Below are positions 24,997 through 34,035 of a DNA stretch of 64,000 nucleotides, piece by piece. The notes under the pieces were generated by a model. It saw only the letters and a program-made list of their open reading frames with translations. It searched no databases and was not told the DNA's origin. Location of the stretch: positions 62,001 to 126,000 of the forward strand of contig NZ_JAHLYP010000038.1 of assembly GCF_025127995.1 (NCBI RefSeq), read 5' to 3'. How positions within the stretch are numbered: position 1 is the first letter of the stretch; each line of letters begins with the position of its first letter. A program made the position numbers and the translations under genes. This DNA comes from Synechococcus sp. CS-1332. GTDB lineage: Bacteria > Cyanobacteriota > Cyanobacteriia > PCC-6307 > Cyanobiaceae.

Positions 24997-25895
24997 GTCT
25001 CCAGGGGGCGGCAACGCCTCCTGCCATCGAGGATCACGCCGCCCTCCAGCACCAGGGATGGGTCCTGCCTCAGCAGCGGGTCCTGGTAGAGGGCTGGGGG
25101 GAGCGAACGGAGTGTGGCCCGCACCAGGCCATCAAGCTGGTCGGCCCTGAGCCAGCCCCCTCCCGCTCGCCGTTGTCGGGCCTCGGCCTGGACGCGCCAG
25201 CGTCTTGGCAGATGCCAGCGTTCCGGACGCAGCAGCCAGAGGCCGTCGCAAGCGCTCCAGAGCTCCCCGTAGCTCGTCAGATGGTGGTCCCAAATGGGCA
25301 GCCATTCCCGTTCTGGGCCTGTCAGGTGATCGAGTCCGATACCGCTTCGCAGGCGAGCATCCAGGGCCACCGTCCCGAGTGACCGGCAGCCCATCAACCA
25401 GCCTTCGATCACCAGCGCGTCCGCGGGCTGTTCTCGCCAGCCGGCCCGTTCCCCTTCGCCTTCGCCCAGGGTCTTGTCGAAGCGGGGCAGCCGCAGTGGG
25501 CCCCCGGCACGCCAGGTCCGCAGCGCCGTCAGCAGCAGCGGCAGGTCGTGGCTGCCGGGCGGGACACGGCTGACGCCGAAGGGATTGCCCGCCAGCAGAT
25601 GGCGTCGTTGCTCGGCGGGGAGGTAGAGGTCGTCGATGGAAGCCACCACGAGCCGTAGGCCGGCCTGGGCGGCGAGGCGCTCCAGGGCCCGGCCGAGGCT
25701 GGTCTTGCCGGCACCCACCGGTCCATTCAGGGCCAGGACTGGTCGTCGTTGGGCCGCTTGGCTGCCCAGGAGGCCTTCGAGCCTCCGCAGCAGCGGCAAG
25801 CCAAGGTGCCGCAGCACAGAGGGGTGCACCGGACCCAGGTCGCCGGCCTCCTCCAGGCGCCGCTCCCAGGCGTCCGCCGCCGGCTCAGGTCCCAA
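24954..25895 (-). CDS. glyK: Glycerate 3-kinase
   Basis: Phosphorylates D-glycerate to 3-phosphoglycerate, the last step of photorespiratory glycolate salvage. The P-loop reads [18 protein letters not shown]. It is followed by [52 protein letters not shown] and VIEGWLMG, the typical order for the plant/cyanobacterial GLYK family. The C-terminus has QDPLL and PSLVLEG. Start codons in this frame are TTG; 25895 overlaps the ycf20 stop, and a TTG at 25934 is possible. Probably cotranscribed with ycf20 and the HAD gene upstream. Confidence 0.88.
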   Translation of the reverse strand: MGPEPAADAWERRLEEAGDLGPVHPSVLRHLGLPLLRRLEGLLGSQAAQRRPVLALNGPVGAGKTSLGRALERLAAQAGLRLVVASIDDLYLPAEQRRHLLAGNPFGVSRVPPGSHDLPLLLTALRTWRAGGPLRLPRFDKTLGEGEGERAGWREQPADALVIEGWLMGCRSLGTVALDARLRSGIGLDHLTGPEREWLPIWDHHLTSYGELWSACDGLWLLRPERWHLPRRWRVQAEARQRRAGGGWLRADQLDGLVRATLRSLPPALYQDPLLRQDPSLVLEGGVILDGRRRCRPLETQLSSPASASSAIG

Positions 25896-26232
25896 GCTTG
25901 AAGGCCTCCAGCACGATCGCGTAGGTGGCGCCAATGCGGAGGTTGTCGATGATCACCCACCCGAGGCTGGGCTCTGCGCCCACCAGGCGGCTGCGCAGCC
26001 GAACCACCGTTTCCAGAACCAGCAGCATGGCGAGCACCACGGCCGGCCGTCCCCCAGGAGCGCTGAAGAGGAGCAGGGTGGTGAGGTTCTGACCGGCGAA
26101 GAATCCCAGCAGCAGGGCCAGGGCGGCCAGGCTGCCAGTCCGCCAGCTGCGACGCACCAGGCCGGCCACCCGCCCCCCCAACCGGCTGATCAGTCCCTGA
26201 AAACGGGTGCGCTGCACGGGGAGGCGGGTCAT
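25885..26232 (-). CDS. ycf20: Ycf20-like protein (DUF565)
   Basis: A 115-residue membrane protein of the DUF565/Ycf20 family, shared by cyanobacteria and plastids. Plant Ycf20 homologues affect non-photochemical quenching. The N-terminal signature is VQRTRFQGLISRLGGRVAGL. Two hydrophobic helices (LAALALLLGFFAGQNLTTLL and AVVLAMLLVLETVV) and the characteristic C-terminus [20 protein letters not shown] follow. ATG 26232 overlaps the TGA of the HAD gene (ATGA), and its stop overlaps the start of glycerate kinase, so the three are tightly coupled. Confidence 0.85.
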   Translation of the reverse strand: MTRLPVQRTRFQGLISRLGGRVAGLVRRSWRTGSLAALALLLGFFAGQNLTTLLLFSAPGGRPAVVLAMLLVLETVVRLRSRLVGAEPSLGWVIIDNLRIGATYAIVLEAFKLGT

Positions 26233-26990
26233 GGCGGATCGAGCAGGCGCTGCAACCACGACAGCGTCACCTGGGGGCCGGGGCAAGCCGGCCCCTTGCG
26301 CACGACGATCGTGCCTTCGGATTCGTCCAGGTTCTCCACCACGGCCCGGGCGGCGCTGAAGGCGCTGGCCGGTTGCTCCCGGGTCGCCACACTCAGGCAG
26401 ACAAGGCAGGGCAGGCCGGCGCCGCTGGCGGCCGCCAGGCCGGCCGGGGAGTCCTCCAGCACCAGGACCCCCTGAGCACCGGACTCCAGGCGCTGCAGGG
26501 CCAGCCGGTAGGCCTCCGGATCGGGCTTCTTGCGTTCCACCTCCTCGCCGCAGATCCAGAAGTCGAAGGCTCCGGCCACCCCGGGCGGTGCGCCTTCGAG
26601 CAGGGAGGTCACGGCGCTGCGGCTACTGGTGGTGACGATCGCCTGCCGCAGGCCTGCGGCGGCGGCGGCCAGCACCAGCCGGCCCACCCCTGGCCGGAGG
26701 GCCAGCCCGCCCTGGCGCACCAGATCGGTGTAGAGGGCCTGCTTGTGGCGTTGCAGGTCGGCCACTCGACCCGGCTCGGGCGAGCGGCCTTCCACCTGCT
26801 CCAGGTAACCGGTGATCCGTTCGCGGCCGCCACTCACCGCCAGCAACCTGGCGTAGGTGGGGCGGTCCCACCGCCAAGGCAGACCGGCAGCCGCGAAACT
26901 GCGGTTGAACGCCACCCTGTGGCCTTCAAACTCCGTTTCGGCCAGGGTGCCATCCACGTCCCAAAGCAGGGCCGTCAGGGCCGGGGCCAT
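26229..26990 (-). CDS. HAD-superfamily phosphatase, CbbY type
   Basis: A 253-residue haloacid dehalogenase-type phosphatase. Motif I is LLWDVDGTLAETE with Asp11 and Asp13. The cap region has RRWDRPTYARLL-like sequence (read WRWDRPTYARLLAVSGGRE). Motif II is VTTSSR, motif III KKPDPEAY and motif IV VLEDSPAGLAAASGAG. This layout matches CbbY-like sugar-phosphate phosphatases; plant and bacterial CbbY removes the Rubisco inhibitor xylulose bisphosphate. The neighbour glycerate kinase supports a role near carbon fixation, but the substrate is inferred. Start ATG 26990. Confidence 0.85.
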   Translation of the reverse strand: MAPALTALLWDVDGTLAETEFEGHRVAFNRSFAAAGLPWRWDRPTYARLLAVSGGRERITGYLEQVEGRSPEPGRVADLQRHKQALYTDLVRQGGLALRPGVGRLVLAAAAAGLRQAIVTTSSRSAVTSLLEGAPPGVAGAFDFWICGEEVERKKPDPEAYRLALQRLESGAQGVLVLEDSPAGLAAASGAGLPCLVCLSVATREQPASAFSAARAVVENLDESEGTIVVRKGPACPGPQVTLSWLQRLLDPP

Positions 26991-27078
26991 CGGATGCCAC
27001 ACGTGTTGCCATTGCAAGGCTAGGGGGTGCGACGCGCAGCCCCGCCTCCCACAATGCGGAGGCCCCGCCCGCCGATCG

Positions 27079-28995
27079 TTGCTCCCTGCTGTCGACGAGC
27101 GACGCTGGCTGCTGCCCACGCCGCTGGGCGGGGCTGAGTCTTCAGACGTTTCCGGGGATCCTGGTGGCGTGCTGCCCGATGAACTGCTGGCGATCCTCCG
27201 GCGTCGCGGCCTGCTGACGGGGGCGGCGGTGCACCAGTTGCTTGAACCCGAGGCCGCCCCTGATCCTGACGCCCATTTCCCTGGCCTGGCGATGGCTGTC
27301 GAGCGACTGGTGCGTTGCTGCCAGATGGCCGAGCCGGTGGCCATCTGCGGCGACTACGACGCCGATGGCATGACCAGCACCGCCCTGCTGGTGGGGGTGC
27401 TGCAGCGCCTCGGCGCCCTGCCCCGGGCCGCCATCCCGAGCCGCATGGAGGACGGGTACGGCCTCAACGCCGCCATGGTGGAGCGGCTGGCGGCCGAGGG
27501 GGTGCGGCTGCTGATCACCGTCGACAACGGGGTGGCTGCCACCGAGGCCCTTGAGCGCGCCGCCGCCCTTGCGGTGGAGGTGATCCTCACCGACCACCAC
27601 ACCCTGCCGCCCCAGCTGCCACCGCATCTGGCCCTGCTTCACCCGGCCGTCACCCCAGAAGGTTCCCCCTACCGGGGCCTGGCGGGCGTCGGGCTGGCCC
27701 ATGTTCTGGCCACCGCCCTCTGCCGCAGGTTGAACAACCGCCAGGGGCTGGAGATCGCCCTCAACCTGTTCTGCATCGGCACCATCGCCGACATGGCGCC
27801 GCTTCAGGGGGTGAACCGCCGCCTGCTGCTCGATGGCCTGCCTCTCCTGGGCCACAGCCCCCTGCCCGGTCTGCAGGCCCTGCGCCAACTGGCGGGCCTG
27901 GAGAAGCACCGGGTTGATGCGGAGGCGGTGGGCTTCCAGCTGGCCCCCCGCATCAATGCCGTGGGCCGGCTGGGGGACCCCCAGCTGGTGGTCGACCTGC
28001 TCACCACGGAGGATCCGGAGCGGGCTTTGGAGCTGGCCCGCTCCTGTGAAGCCCTCAACCGCCAGCGGCGGGAACTCTGCAGTGCGATCGAGGCGGAGGC
28101 TTTAGCCCTGCTGGAGGCCGATGGTCCCCAGCGGCCCGCCTTCCTGTTGCTGGCCCAGGGCCATTGGCACCACGGCGTCATTGGCATCGTCGCCTCCCGG
28201 CTGGTGGAGCGATTCGGCCGTCCGGTGGCGCTGCTGGCGGCGGAAGGGGGCGGTCGTCTGCGGGCGTCGGTGCGAGCGCCGAAGGGCTTCGCCGTGGATG
28301 CGGCCCTGACCGCCTGCGCCGAGCTGCTGGAGCGCTATGGCGGCCATCCGGCCGCCGGGGGCTTCACGGTGCGGGCTGAGAACGTGGCCGCCCTGCAGGA
28401 ACGCCTCGATGCTCTGGCCGGCACCTGGCTGGAGGCGGGGGGGGATGGGCGCGCCGTGGAGCCCGAGGCCCTGCTGCGGCTGGAGCGCATCGACCGGGAG
28501 TTCTGGCATCAGCTGCAACGGCTGGCCCCCTTCGGCATCGGCCACCCCACACCCCTGTTCTGGACCAGTCGCTGTCAGGTGGTGGAGCAGAAGCTGTTGC
28601 GTGGTGGCCACCTGCAACTGCAGCTGGCCCAGGGGGAGGCGAGGCTGCGGGCGATCGCCTGGCGCTGGCAGGGACCCAGCCAGTGGTCCGGGCCGGTGGA
28701 TGTGGCCTTCCGGCTGCGGCGCGATGACTGGCAGGGGGTGGAACGGTTCCAGCTGGAACTGGAGGCGATCCGCTGCAGCGGCGGCGACGGGGTGGTCCTG
28801 CAGCGGAGGGATCGCACCTACTGGTGCCGGCGCCAGGGCGACACCCTGGTGATCACCAACGCCGCCGGCGAGGAGCTGCGCTCGGCCATTCACCCGGTCT
28901 CCGGCGCCCCCACCGCTTCTGAGGATCCCCACCACCCCTACGTGCAGGGGTTGCTGCGGGAGGCGGCCATGGCCCTGGGGATGGCGGAAGGATGA
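27079..28995 (+). CDS. recJ: Single-stranded-DNA-specific exonuclease RecJ
   Basis: A 5'-3' exonuclease for recombination and mismatch repair. The DHH phosphoesterase core contains VAICGDYDADGMTSTALLVG, LLITVDNGVAA and EVILTDHHTLPP, all with the manganese-binding Asp/His residues. The DHHA1 domain has HGVIGIVASRLVERFGRPV and RYGGHPAAGGF. An OB-fold (FGIGHPTPLFWTSRCQV) ends the protein. The frame is open well upstream but no good ATG is present. TTG 27079 gives an N-terminus of family type (ERRWLLPTPLGG), so the start is uncertain. The stop overlaps the ClC gene start. Confidence 0.9.
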   Translation: MLPAVDERRWLLPTPLGGAESSDVSGDPGGVLPDELLAILRRRGLLTGAAVHQLLEPEAAPDPDAHFPGLAMAVERLVRCCQMAEPVAICGDYDADGMTSTALLVGVLQRLGALPRAAIPSRMEDGYGLNAAMVERLAAEGVRLLITVDNGVAATEALERAAALAVEVILTDHHTLPPQLPPHLALLHPAVTPEGSPYRGLAGVGLAHVLATALCRRLNNRQGLEIALNLFCIGTIADMAPLQGVNRRLLLDGLPLLGHSPLPGLQALRQLAGLEKHRVDAEAVGFQLAPRINAVGRLGDPQLVVDLLTTEDPERALELARSCEALNRQRRELCSAIEAEALALLEADGPQRPAFLLLAQGHWHHGVIGIVASRLVERFGRPVALLAAEGGGRLRASVRAPKGFAVDAALTACAELLERYGGHPAAGGFTVRAENVAALQERLDALAGTWLEAGGDGRAVEPEALLRLERIDREFWHQLQRLAPFGIGHPTPLFWTSRCQVVEQKLLRGGHLQLQLAQGEARLRAIAWRWQGPSQWSGPVDVAFRLRRDDWQGVERFQLELEAIRCSGGDGVVLQRRDRTYWCRRQGDTLVITNAAGEELRSAIHPVSGAPTASEDPHHPYVQGLLREAAMALGMAEG

Positions 28996-30437
28996 GCCGC
29001 CACCACAGCCGCCAGAACGTCGGCCTGCTGCGTTCCCTGGCCCAGCTGACGCTGCTGGGGGGCCTGGTGGGGCTGACCTGCTGGCCCCTCAACCGCATCG
29101 ACCTGCTCCAGGACCGGTTGCTCTCCACCCTGCCGGCGTTCAGCGGCGGCGCCTGGAGCGCCGCAGGGTGGCTGCTGGCCCTGGCGCCGATCCCCTTGGT
29201 GCCGCTGCTGCTCTGGTTCCAGCAGGGCCCCTGGCGTCGCGGCGCCGGCTCTGGCATCCCCCAGGTGATGCTCTGCCTGGAGGATCCCCACCGCGGCGCC
29301 CAGCTGCTGGGCGCCGCCCCCACGGGGGAACGGCTGGGGCTCTGGACCGTGGCCAGCCTGGCCCTGCTGCCTCTGGGCCGCGAGGGCCCTGTGGTGGAGG
29401 TGGGCGCCTCGGTGGGTCAGGCCCTGCTGAAACGCTGGCCAGGGCTACTGCACCGGGCCAGCCGGGGCCATCTGCTGGCCGGTGCGGCCGGTGCCGGCCT
29501 GGCTGGCGGCTTTAACACCCCCCTGATGGGGGTGATCTTCGTGGTGGAGGAGCTCACCGGCAGCTTCCAGCAGCGGCTGGTGTGGCCGGCCCTGGTGCTG
29601 GCGAGCGCGGCGGCGCTGGTGAGCAACCTGGGCGGCCAGCCGATGTTCGCCCTGGGGATCAATGCCAGCCCAGTGACGGAACTCGACCAGCTGCTGTGGG
29701 CGATCCCGATCGGCCTCGGCGGGGGTTTGCTGGGCGGCGGCTTCGCCTGGCTGCTGGTGCGGGCCACGGCCCTGATCACCCCCAGCGCCCGTCGTCAGCC
29801 CTTGCGCATCGGCTTGGCTGCTGGGTTGGCGTTGGCCCTGATGGCGCTGCTCACTGGCGGCGCCAGTGGCGGTGATGGGGAGGCGTTGATGCACCTGGTC
29901 CTCGACCAGGACGCCGACACGACGCTCGACTGGAACTGGGTCGCCCTGCTCGCCTCACGGCTGCTCGGCCCGGTGCTGGCCCTGTCGGCGGGAATTCCCG
30001 GCGGGCTGATCGATCCGGCCTTTGCCCTGGGGGGAGTGTTCGGAGCGGGGGTCGTGCGGGCGCTGTCAGGTGACCCCCACCTGGGCCTGGCCCTGGGGAT
30101 GGCGGCTGGGCTGGCAGGAGCCACCCAGCTTCCAGTGATGACGGTTGCCTTCGCCATCCGCATGGCGGGCGATCAGCAACTCCTGCCAGGCCTGGTGGCG
30201 GCCGCTGCGATCGCTGCCTACACCGGCCAGGCGATTCAGGGCCGGCCGGTGTATCACGCCCTGGCCGAGCTTCTGATGGCCGACGGCTCAGAGGGCGCCG
30301 CGCCGGTAGTAAAGGATGAAGATCACGGCCGGACCGGCCAGGGTGATCAGGGCCAGGGCTCCGAAGTTGGAGATGAGATGGAAGTCGATACCCATGGGAC
30401 GACAGCTGGCGAAGGGGACGATCGGCTTGGAGTGTAG
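28992..30437 (+). CDS. ClC-family chloride channel or transporter
   Basis: A polytopic membrane protein with the ClC selectivity-filter motifs: [22 protein letters not shown] (gating glutamate), [17 protein letters not shown] and [19 protein letters not shown]. The glutamate in GREGP is needed for gating or proton coupling. The C-terminal about 45 residues (from GSEGAAPVV on) are polar and unlike the family. They arise because the frame runs through the antisense of psb30. No CBS domains are present. The start ATGA overlaps the end of recJ. Confidence 0.88.
   Translation: MSRHHSRQNVGLLRSLAQLTLLGGLVGLTCWPLNRIDLLQDRLLSTLPAFSGGAWSAAGWLLALAPIPLVPLLLWFQQGPWRRGAGSGIPQVMLCLEDPHRGAQLLGAAPTGERLGLWTVASLALLPLGREGPVVEVGASVGQALLKRWPGLLHRASRGHLLAGAAGAGLAGGFNTPLMGVIFVVEELTGSFQQRLVWPALVLASAAALVSNLGGQPMFALGINASPVTELDQLLWAIPIGLGGGLLGGGFAWLLVRATALITPSARRQPLRIGLAAGLALALMALLTGGASGGDGEALMHLVLDQDADTTLDWNWVALLASRLLGPVLALSAGIPGGLIDPAFALGGVFGAGVVRALSGDPHLGLALGMAAGLAGATQLPVMTVAFAIRMAGDQQLLPGLVAAAAIAAYTGQAIQGRPVYHALAELLMADGSEGAAPVVKDEDHGRTGQGDQGQGSEVGDEMEVDTHGTTAGEGDDRLGV
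30288..30395 (-). CDS. psb30: Photosystem II protein Psb30 (Ycf12)
   Basis: A 35-residue single-helix subunit of photosystem [22 protein letters not shown] followed by [15 protein letters not shown]. One hydrophobic helix (about residues 10-29) ends in GPAVIF and a basic RRG-AL tail, the signature of Ycf12/Psb30. It stabilises PSII in cyanobacteria. The gene lies entirely on the opposite strand inside the 3' end of the ClC reading frame. Its upstream region (30396-30516) is shared divergently with the YkgJ-like gene. Confidence 0.88.
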   Translation of the reverse strand: MGIDFHLISNFGALALITLAGPAVIFILYYRRGAL

Positions 30438-30516
30438 GTCGCCTGCAGGCGTCTTCCAGGCACGGGCCTTGCGGCCGTGATGGGTTGTGATGGCTGACGC
30501 CGGCCGTGGGGTGTGA

Positions 30517-30903
30517 GTGAATGGGACAAGCCGTTTCGCTCCGTTGCCCCGATCCGAGCACTGGCATTGCATCAGCGGCTGCGGCTCCTGCTGCCGTCTC
30601 GATCCGGCCCTCAGGGGGGACGCGATCGAGGCCCTCAATCCTGACCAGCAACAGCTCTACCTCTCAATGGTGGGTGAGGACGGGTGGTGCCGCCACTTCG
30701 ACACCGGCTCCCGTCGCTGCCGCATCTATGCGGAGCGGCCCGACTTCTGCCGGGTGGATCAGCTGGTCTCCCTGTTCGGCCAGCCCGGCGACGATCCCGA
30801 GGCCCTGGCCATCGCCTCCTGCAAGCAGCAGATCCGTGCCGAGCTGGGGGGCCGCCACACCGTGATGCACCGTTTTCTGGGGGCGATCCGTCAGCCGACA
30901 TGA
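30517..30903 (+). CDS. YkgJ-family cysteine-cluster protein
   Basis: A 128-residue cytoplasmic protein of the zinc/iron-chelating CxxCxxCC type. Cysteines are arranged as CISGCGSCC near residue 20, GWCRHF, RRCRIY, DFCRV and ASC, matching the YkgJ/UPF0153 pattern. The role of the family is unknown; a bound metal or Fe-S cluster is expected. GTG 30517 is used. The stop overlaps the start of the first GDT1-like gene (ATGA), so coupling is likely. Confidence 0.85.
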   Translation: MNGTSRFAPLPRSEHWHCISGCGSCCRLDPALRGDAIEALNPDQQQLYLSMVGEDGWCRHFDTGSRRCRIYAERPDFCRVDQLVSLFGQPGDDPEALAIASCKQQIRAELGGRHTVMHRFLGAIRQPT

Positions 30904-31238
30904 GCAGCAATCCCGACGCCCCGGTCGCCTCCAGCTGGGTCACGGTGTTCCTCAGCACCGCCACCACCGTGTTCCTGGCGGAACTGGGCGACAAGACCCA
31001 GCTGGCTGCCCTGCTGCTGTCGGCCCAGTCGGGCCGCCCGTTCACGGTGTTCGTGGGGGCCTCGCTGGCCCTGATCTGCTCCAGCCTGGTGGGGGTGCTT
31101 CTGGGTCGCTGGCTCTCCACCGTCATGCCCGCCCACCAGCTTGAACGGGCTGCGGGGGTCCTGATGGTGGCCCTCGGGCTGTGGCTCGGCCGCCAGGCGG
31201 TGCTGAACCTGGCGCCGCTGCAATTGCTCAACTCCTGA
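30900..31238 (+). CDS. GDT1/UPF0016 family half-size transporter, first subunit
   Basis: A 112-residue membrane protein with one copy of the ELGDKTQLA cation-binding motif and three hydrophobic segments. Full-length GDT1/TMEM165/Mnx proteins contain two such repeats and export Mn or transport Ca. Here the two repeats are separate genes, and the partner begins eight bases downstream. The two products are expected to pair in the membrane, and a manganese-export role would suit a photosynthetic cell. Which cation is moved is inferred from the family. Confidence 0.88.
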   Translation: MSSNPDAPVASSWVTVFLSTATTVFLAELGDKTQLAALLLSAQSGRPFTVFVGASLALICSSLVGVLLGRWLSTVMPAHQLERAAGVLMVALGLWLGRQAVLNLAPLQLLNS

Positions 31239-31245
31239 GATCCCC

Positions 31246-31554
31246 ATGCCGTTTGCCCTGCTCGCCTCCACCTTCGCCACCGTCTTTCTGGCCGAGCTCG
31301 GCGACAAGACCCAGCTGGCCATCGTCAGCATCAGCGGCACCTCCAACCGGCCCGGAGCTGTCTTCGCCGGCAGTGCCACGGCGCTGGTGCTGGCCAGTCT
31401 GGTAGGGGCAGCGGCGGGTGGTTCCCTCTCCAGCGTGATCCCCACCGATGGCCTGCAACTGGCCGCCGCGGGAGGATTCCTGATCATCGGCAGCCGCCTG
31501 ATCCTCCGCTCCGGCGCGGAGAGCAGCAAGGACTCCGATACCCCCGCTCCTTAG
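31246..31554 (+). CDS. GDT1/UPF0016 family half-size transporter, second subunit
   Basis: A 102-residue protein, the second half of the split GDT1 transporter. It carries FATVFLAELGDKTQLAIVSI with the family motif and then ALVLASLVGAAAGGSLSSVI and LQLAAAGGFLIIGSRLIL as further helices. The tail is Ser-, Asp- and Lys-rich. It lies directly behind the first half-gene in the same direction, so both are made from one transcript. Confidence 0.88.
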   Translation: MPFALLASTFATVFLAELGDKTQLAIVSISGTSNRPGAVFAGSATALVLASLVGAAAGGSLSSVIPTDGLQLAAAGGFLIIGSRLILRSGAESSKDSDTPAP

Positions 31555-31700
31555 AGTCGCCGCATGACGTCCGCCGCGATGGCGAGCCTCCCCTCCGGCC
31601 ATCCAGCCGCCAGCGGGGCCGCCGAACCCCCGTCGTGCTCCGGCCCACTCTGGCCACCGCGCTGCTCCGGCAGCGCCATCCCCTGCGTAACCCCCATCCG

Positions 31701-34028
31701 ATGAAGTTCACGGTCGCCGATCTGCTCGACCACCTCTCCACGACCGATGCGGTGGCCCTCGCCAAGCTGGAGAAGTCGCTGGGTCTCACCACCAAGTCGT
31801 GCAAGCAGCAGTTGCGCATCGGCCTGGAGGCCCTGCAGCGTCTGGGGCTGGTGGAGGAGGACAGTGAAGGTCTGCGCGCCCGCGAGACCCCCGAGCTGAT
31901 CCCGGCCCGCCTGCGTTGCTCCAGCAAGGGGTTCTGTTTCGCCCTGCGGGAAGACGGCGGCGAGGACATCTACATCCGTGACCACCAGCTCAACCACGCC
32001 TGGAACGGTGACCGGGTGCTGGTCAGGATCACCCGTGAGGGGGGCCGGCGTCGCTCGCCGGAAGGGGGAGTCCAGTGCATCCTTGAGCGCCACACCCCCA
32101 GCCTGCTGGCCCAGGTCGAACGACAGGACGGGCAGCTCGTCGCCGTTCCCCTCGACGACAGGCTGCTGACCTCCGTGGCCTTGCCGGAGGACGACGCCGT
32201 CCACCTCGACCCCGCCGAGGAGGCGGTGGTGGAGGTGAAGATCGACCGCTTCCCGGTGGCCCAGTTCGGTCCGGCCGGCCATGTTGCCCGCAGCCTGCCG
32301 GTGCATGGCGGTGAGGCGGCCGACACCGATCTGCTGCTGGCCAAGCATCGCCTGCAGGAACGGCCCGCCTGCCCCCGGACGACCCTGAAGCAACCGGTCG
32401 CCAAGGGCCGTGCCGATCTGACGGCGTTGCCGACCCTGCTGCTGGAGGCCTGGGATGGCGCCGAGGCCCCCGCTCTGCCCGCCGTATCCCTGGAAGAGCG
32501 GGAGGGGGGCTGGCGTCTGTGGGTGCACAGCCCTGCCATCGCCGAACGGATCGGCATGGGCAACAGCCTCGACACCTGGTTGCGGGATCAGGGCGAGGCG
32601 ATCTGTCTCGGACGTCGCTGGCTCCCCCTGCTTCCCCCGGCCCTGGCCAAGGCCAGCGGCTTCCGCCCCGGTGAAAGCCAGGCAGCCGTTTCGGTGGCCC
32701 TGGAAATGGACGGCGAAGGAAAGCTTGAACACTTCCGCTTCAGCTTGAGCCAGATCACGCCCGCGGCCCGGGTCGACAGGGCTGCGATGCAGGCCCTGGC
32801 CGAGCGCAAGCCCAAGGCCCGCACGACGCCCGCCCCCCTGAAGGCGCTCAAGGATCACCTCCCCCTGCTGGAGCAGCTGGTCCAGCTGAGCGGATTGCTG
32901 CGCCAGCGGCGGCTGGCGGCGGGCTCGATCGATCTCGATCTGCCCATGCCTGCGATCGACAGCCTGGGCGACCTGCGCGTCCCCGCGCCGGAGGCGGCCC
33001 AGCAGGGCTGGCTGGTGGAGCTGCCCGTCGAGGATCCGGTGGCCATCCTGCGGGAGGCCGTCCTGGTGGCCCATCGGGCCCTGGGACGTCATCTGCTGGC
33101 CTTGGAGCTGCCAGCCCTGTTCGCCCTCAACCCGGCCCCTGAACCCACGGAGATCAACGACGTCGCCAAGGCGGCCCTGGCCCTTGATATCCCGATGGAG
33201 CTCAGCGCCGATGGCAATGCCAGTGCCGCCGAGCTGGCCGCCGTCTTCGCCGCCACCGACCGGGGCCGCCCCCTGCAGCAGCAACTGCGCGATGCCCTGA
33301 GGCCGGTGCAGCTGGCGGCCGAAGCCGGCGCCCATGCGGTGGCCGGTGAGGAGATCGCCGTGGCGCCCTGGTGTTCCCCGGGCCTGCACTACGCCGACCT
33401 CTGGAACCAGCAGTTGCTGGTGACCCTGCTGGTGGATGGCAAGGACCGGCCCAGTGTGCGCCACAAGATCAGCACCGATCTGGCCAGTGACACCTGCCAT
33501 GGCAGCACCGACTGGCCCCTGCTGACCCCCGGCCAGCTGGCCCCTTACCAGCAGAGCCTTGAACATGGTCTGGCCCAGCGCCTCAACGGCCGCAGCCGCT
33601 TCCTGCAGGAACTCCAGTCCGATGCCCTGGCCCTGGCCCAGGCCCGACACACCGAGCCCCTGGTCGGCCAGACCCTGCCTGGGGTGATCAGCGGCGTGCA
33701 GAGCTACGGCTTCTTCGTGGAGGTCCCCCCGTCCCAGGTGGAGGGACTGGTGCACGTCAGCTCCCTAAAGGACGACTGGTACGAGTACCGCTCCCGCCAG
33801 AACCGCCTGGTGGGCCGCAAGTTCCGACGCACCTACATGGTGGGGGATGGGGTGGATGTGGAGATCCAGAAGGTCGACGCCCTGCGCCATCAGATCGACC
33901 TGGCCGTGCTCCAGCCGGAGGCGTTTGAGCAGGACGGGGAGGACGAGGCCTCCGGCGCCCCAGACGACTCCGAGGCCCACGACCCAGCTGCAGACGGGGC
34001 TATGGCCCTGCCTGTGAGCGAAGGCTGA
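31701..34028 (+). CDS. RNase II/R-family (RNB) protein, apparently degenerate catalytic site
   Basis: A 775-residue protein with the layout of RNase II: an N-terminal helix-turn-helix and cold-shock-like region (RCSSKGFCFALREDGGEDIYI), an RNB-like core (GGWRLWVHSPAIAERIGMGNSLDTWLRDQ, read in two blocks) and a C-terminal S1 domain (GVISGVQSYGFFVEVPPSQVEGLVHVSSL, likewise). The catalytic DxxxxxDxDD run that should precede the LWVH strand is not visible; the place is taken by LEAWDGAEAPALPAV. The TSPIRRYADL motif is CSPGLHYADL. An active exonuclease is therefore doubtful, while RNA binding remains likely. ATG 31701 fits the N-terminal domain. Confidence 0.8.
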   Translation: MKFTVADLLDHLSTTDAVALAKLEKSLGLTTKSCKQQLRIGLEALQRLGLVEEDSEGLRARETPELIPARLRCSSKGFCFALREDGGEDIYIRDHQLNHAWNGDRVLVRITREGGRRRSPEGGVQCILERHTPSLLAQVERQDGQLVAVPLDDRLLTSVALPEDDAVHLDPAEEAVVEVKIDRFPVAQFGPAGHVARSLPVHGGEAADTDLLLAKHRLQERPACPRTTLKQPVAKGRADLTALPTLLLEAWDGAEAPALPAVSLEEREGGWRLWVHSPAIAERIGMGNSLDTWLRDQGEAICLGRRWLPLLPPALAKASGFRPGESQAAVSVALEMDGEGKLEHFRFSLSQITPAARVDRAAMQALAERKPKARTTPAPLKALKDHLPLLEQLVQLSGLLRQRRLAAGSIDLDLPMPAIDSLGDLRVPAPEAAQQGWLVELPVEDPVAILREAVLVAHRALGRHLLALELPALFALNPAPEPTEINDVAKAALALDIPMELSADGNASAAELAAVFAATDRGRPLQQQLRDALRPVQLAAEAGAHAVAGEEIAVAPWCSPGLHYADLWNQQLLVTLLVDGKDRPSVRHKISTDLASDTCHGSTDWPLLTPGQLAPYQQSLEHGLAQRLNGRSRFLQELQSDALALAQARHTEPLVGQTLPGVISGVQSYGFFVEVPPSQVEGLVHVSSLKDDWYEYRSRQNRLVGRKFRRTYMVGDGVDVEIQKVDALRHQIDLAVLQPEAFEQDGEDEASGAPDDSEAHDPAADGAMALPVSEG

Positions 34029-34035
34029 GCCACGG

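Noticed and set aside
31551-33755. 734-codon minus-strand open frame
   Set aside because: It lies antisense to the RNB gene; low-complexity composition typical of a shadow frame.
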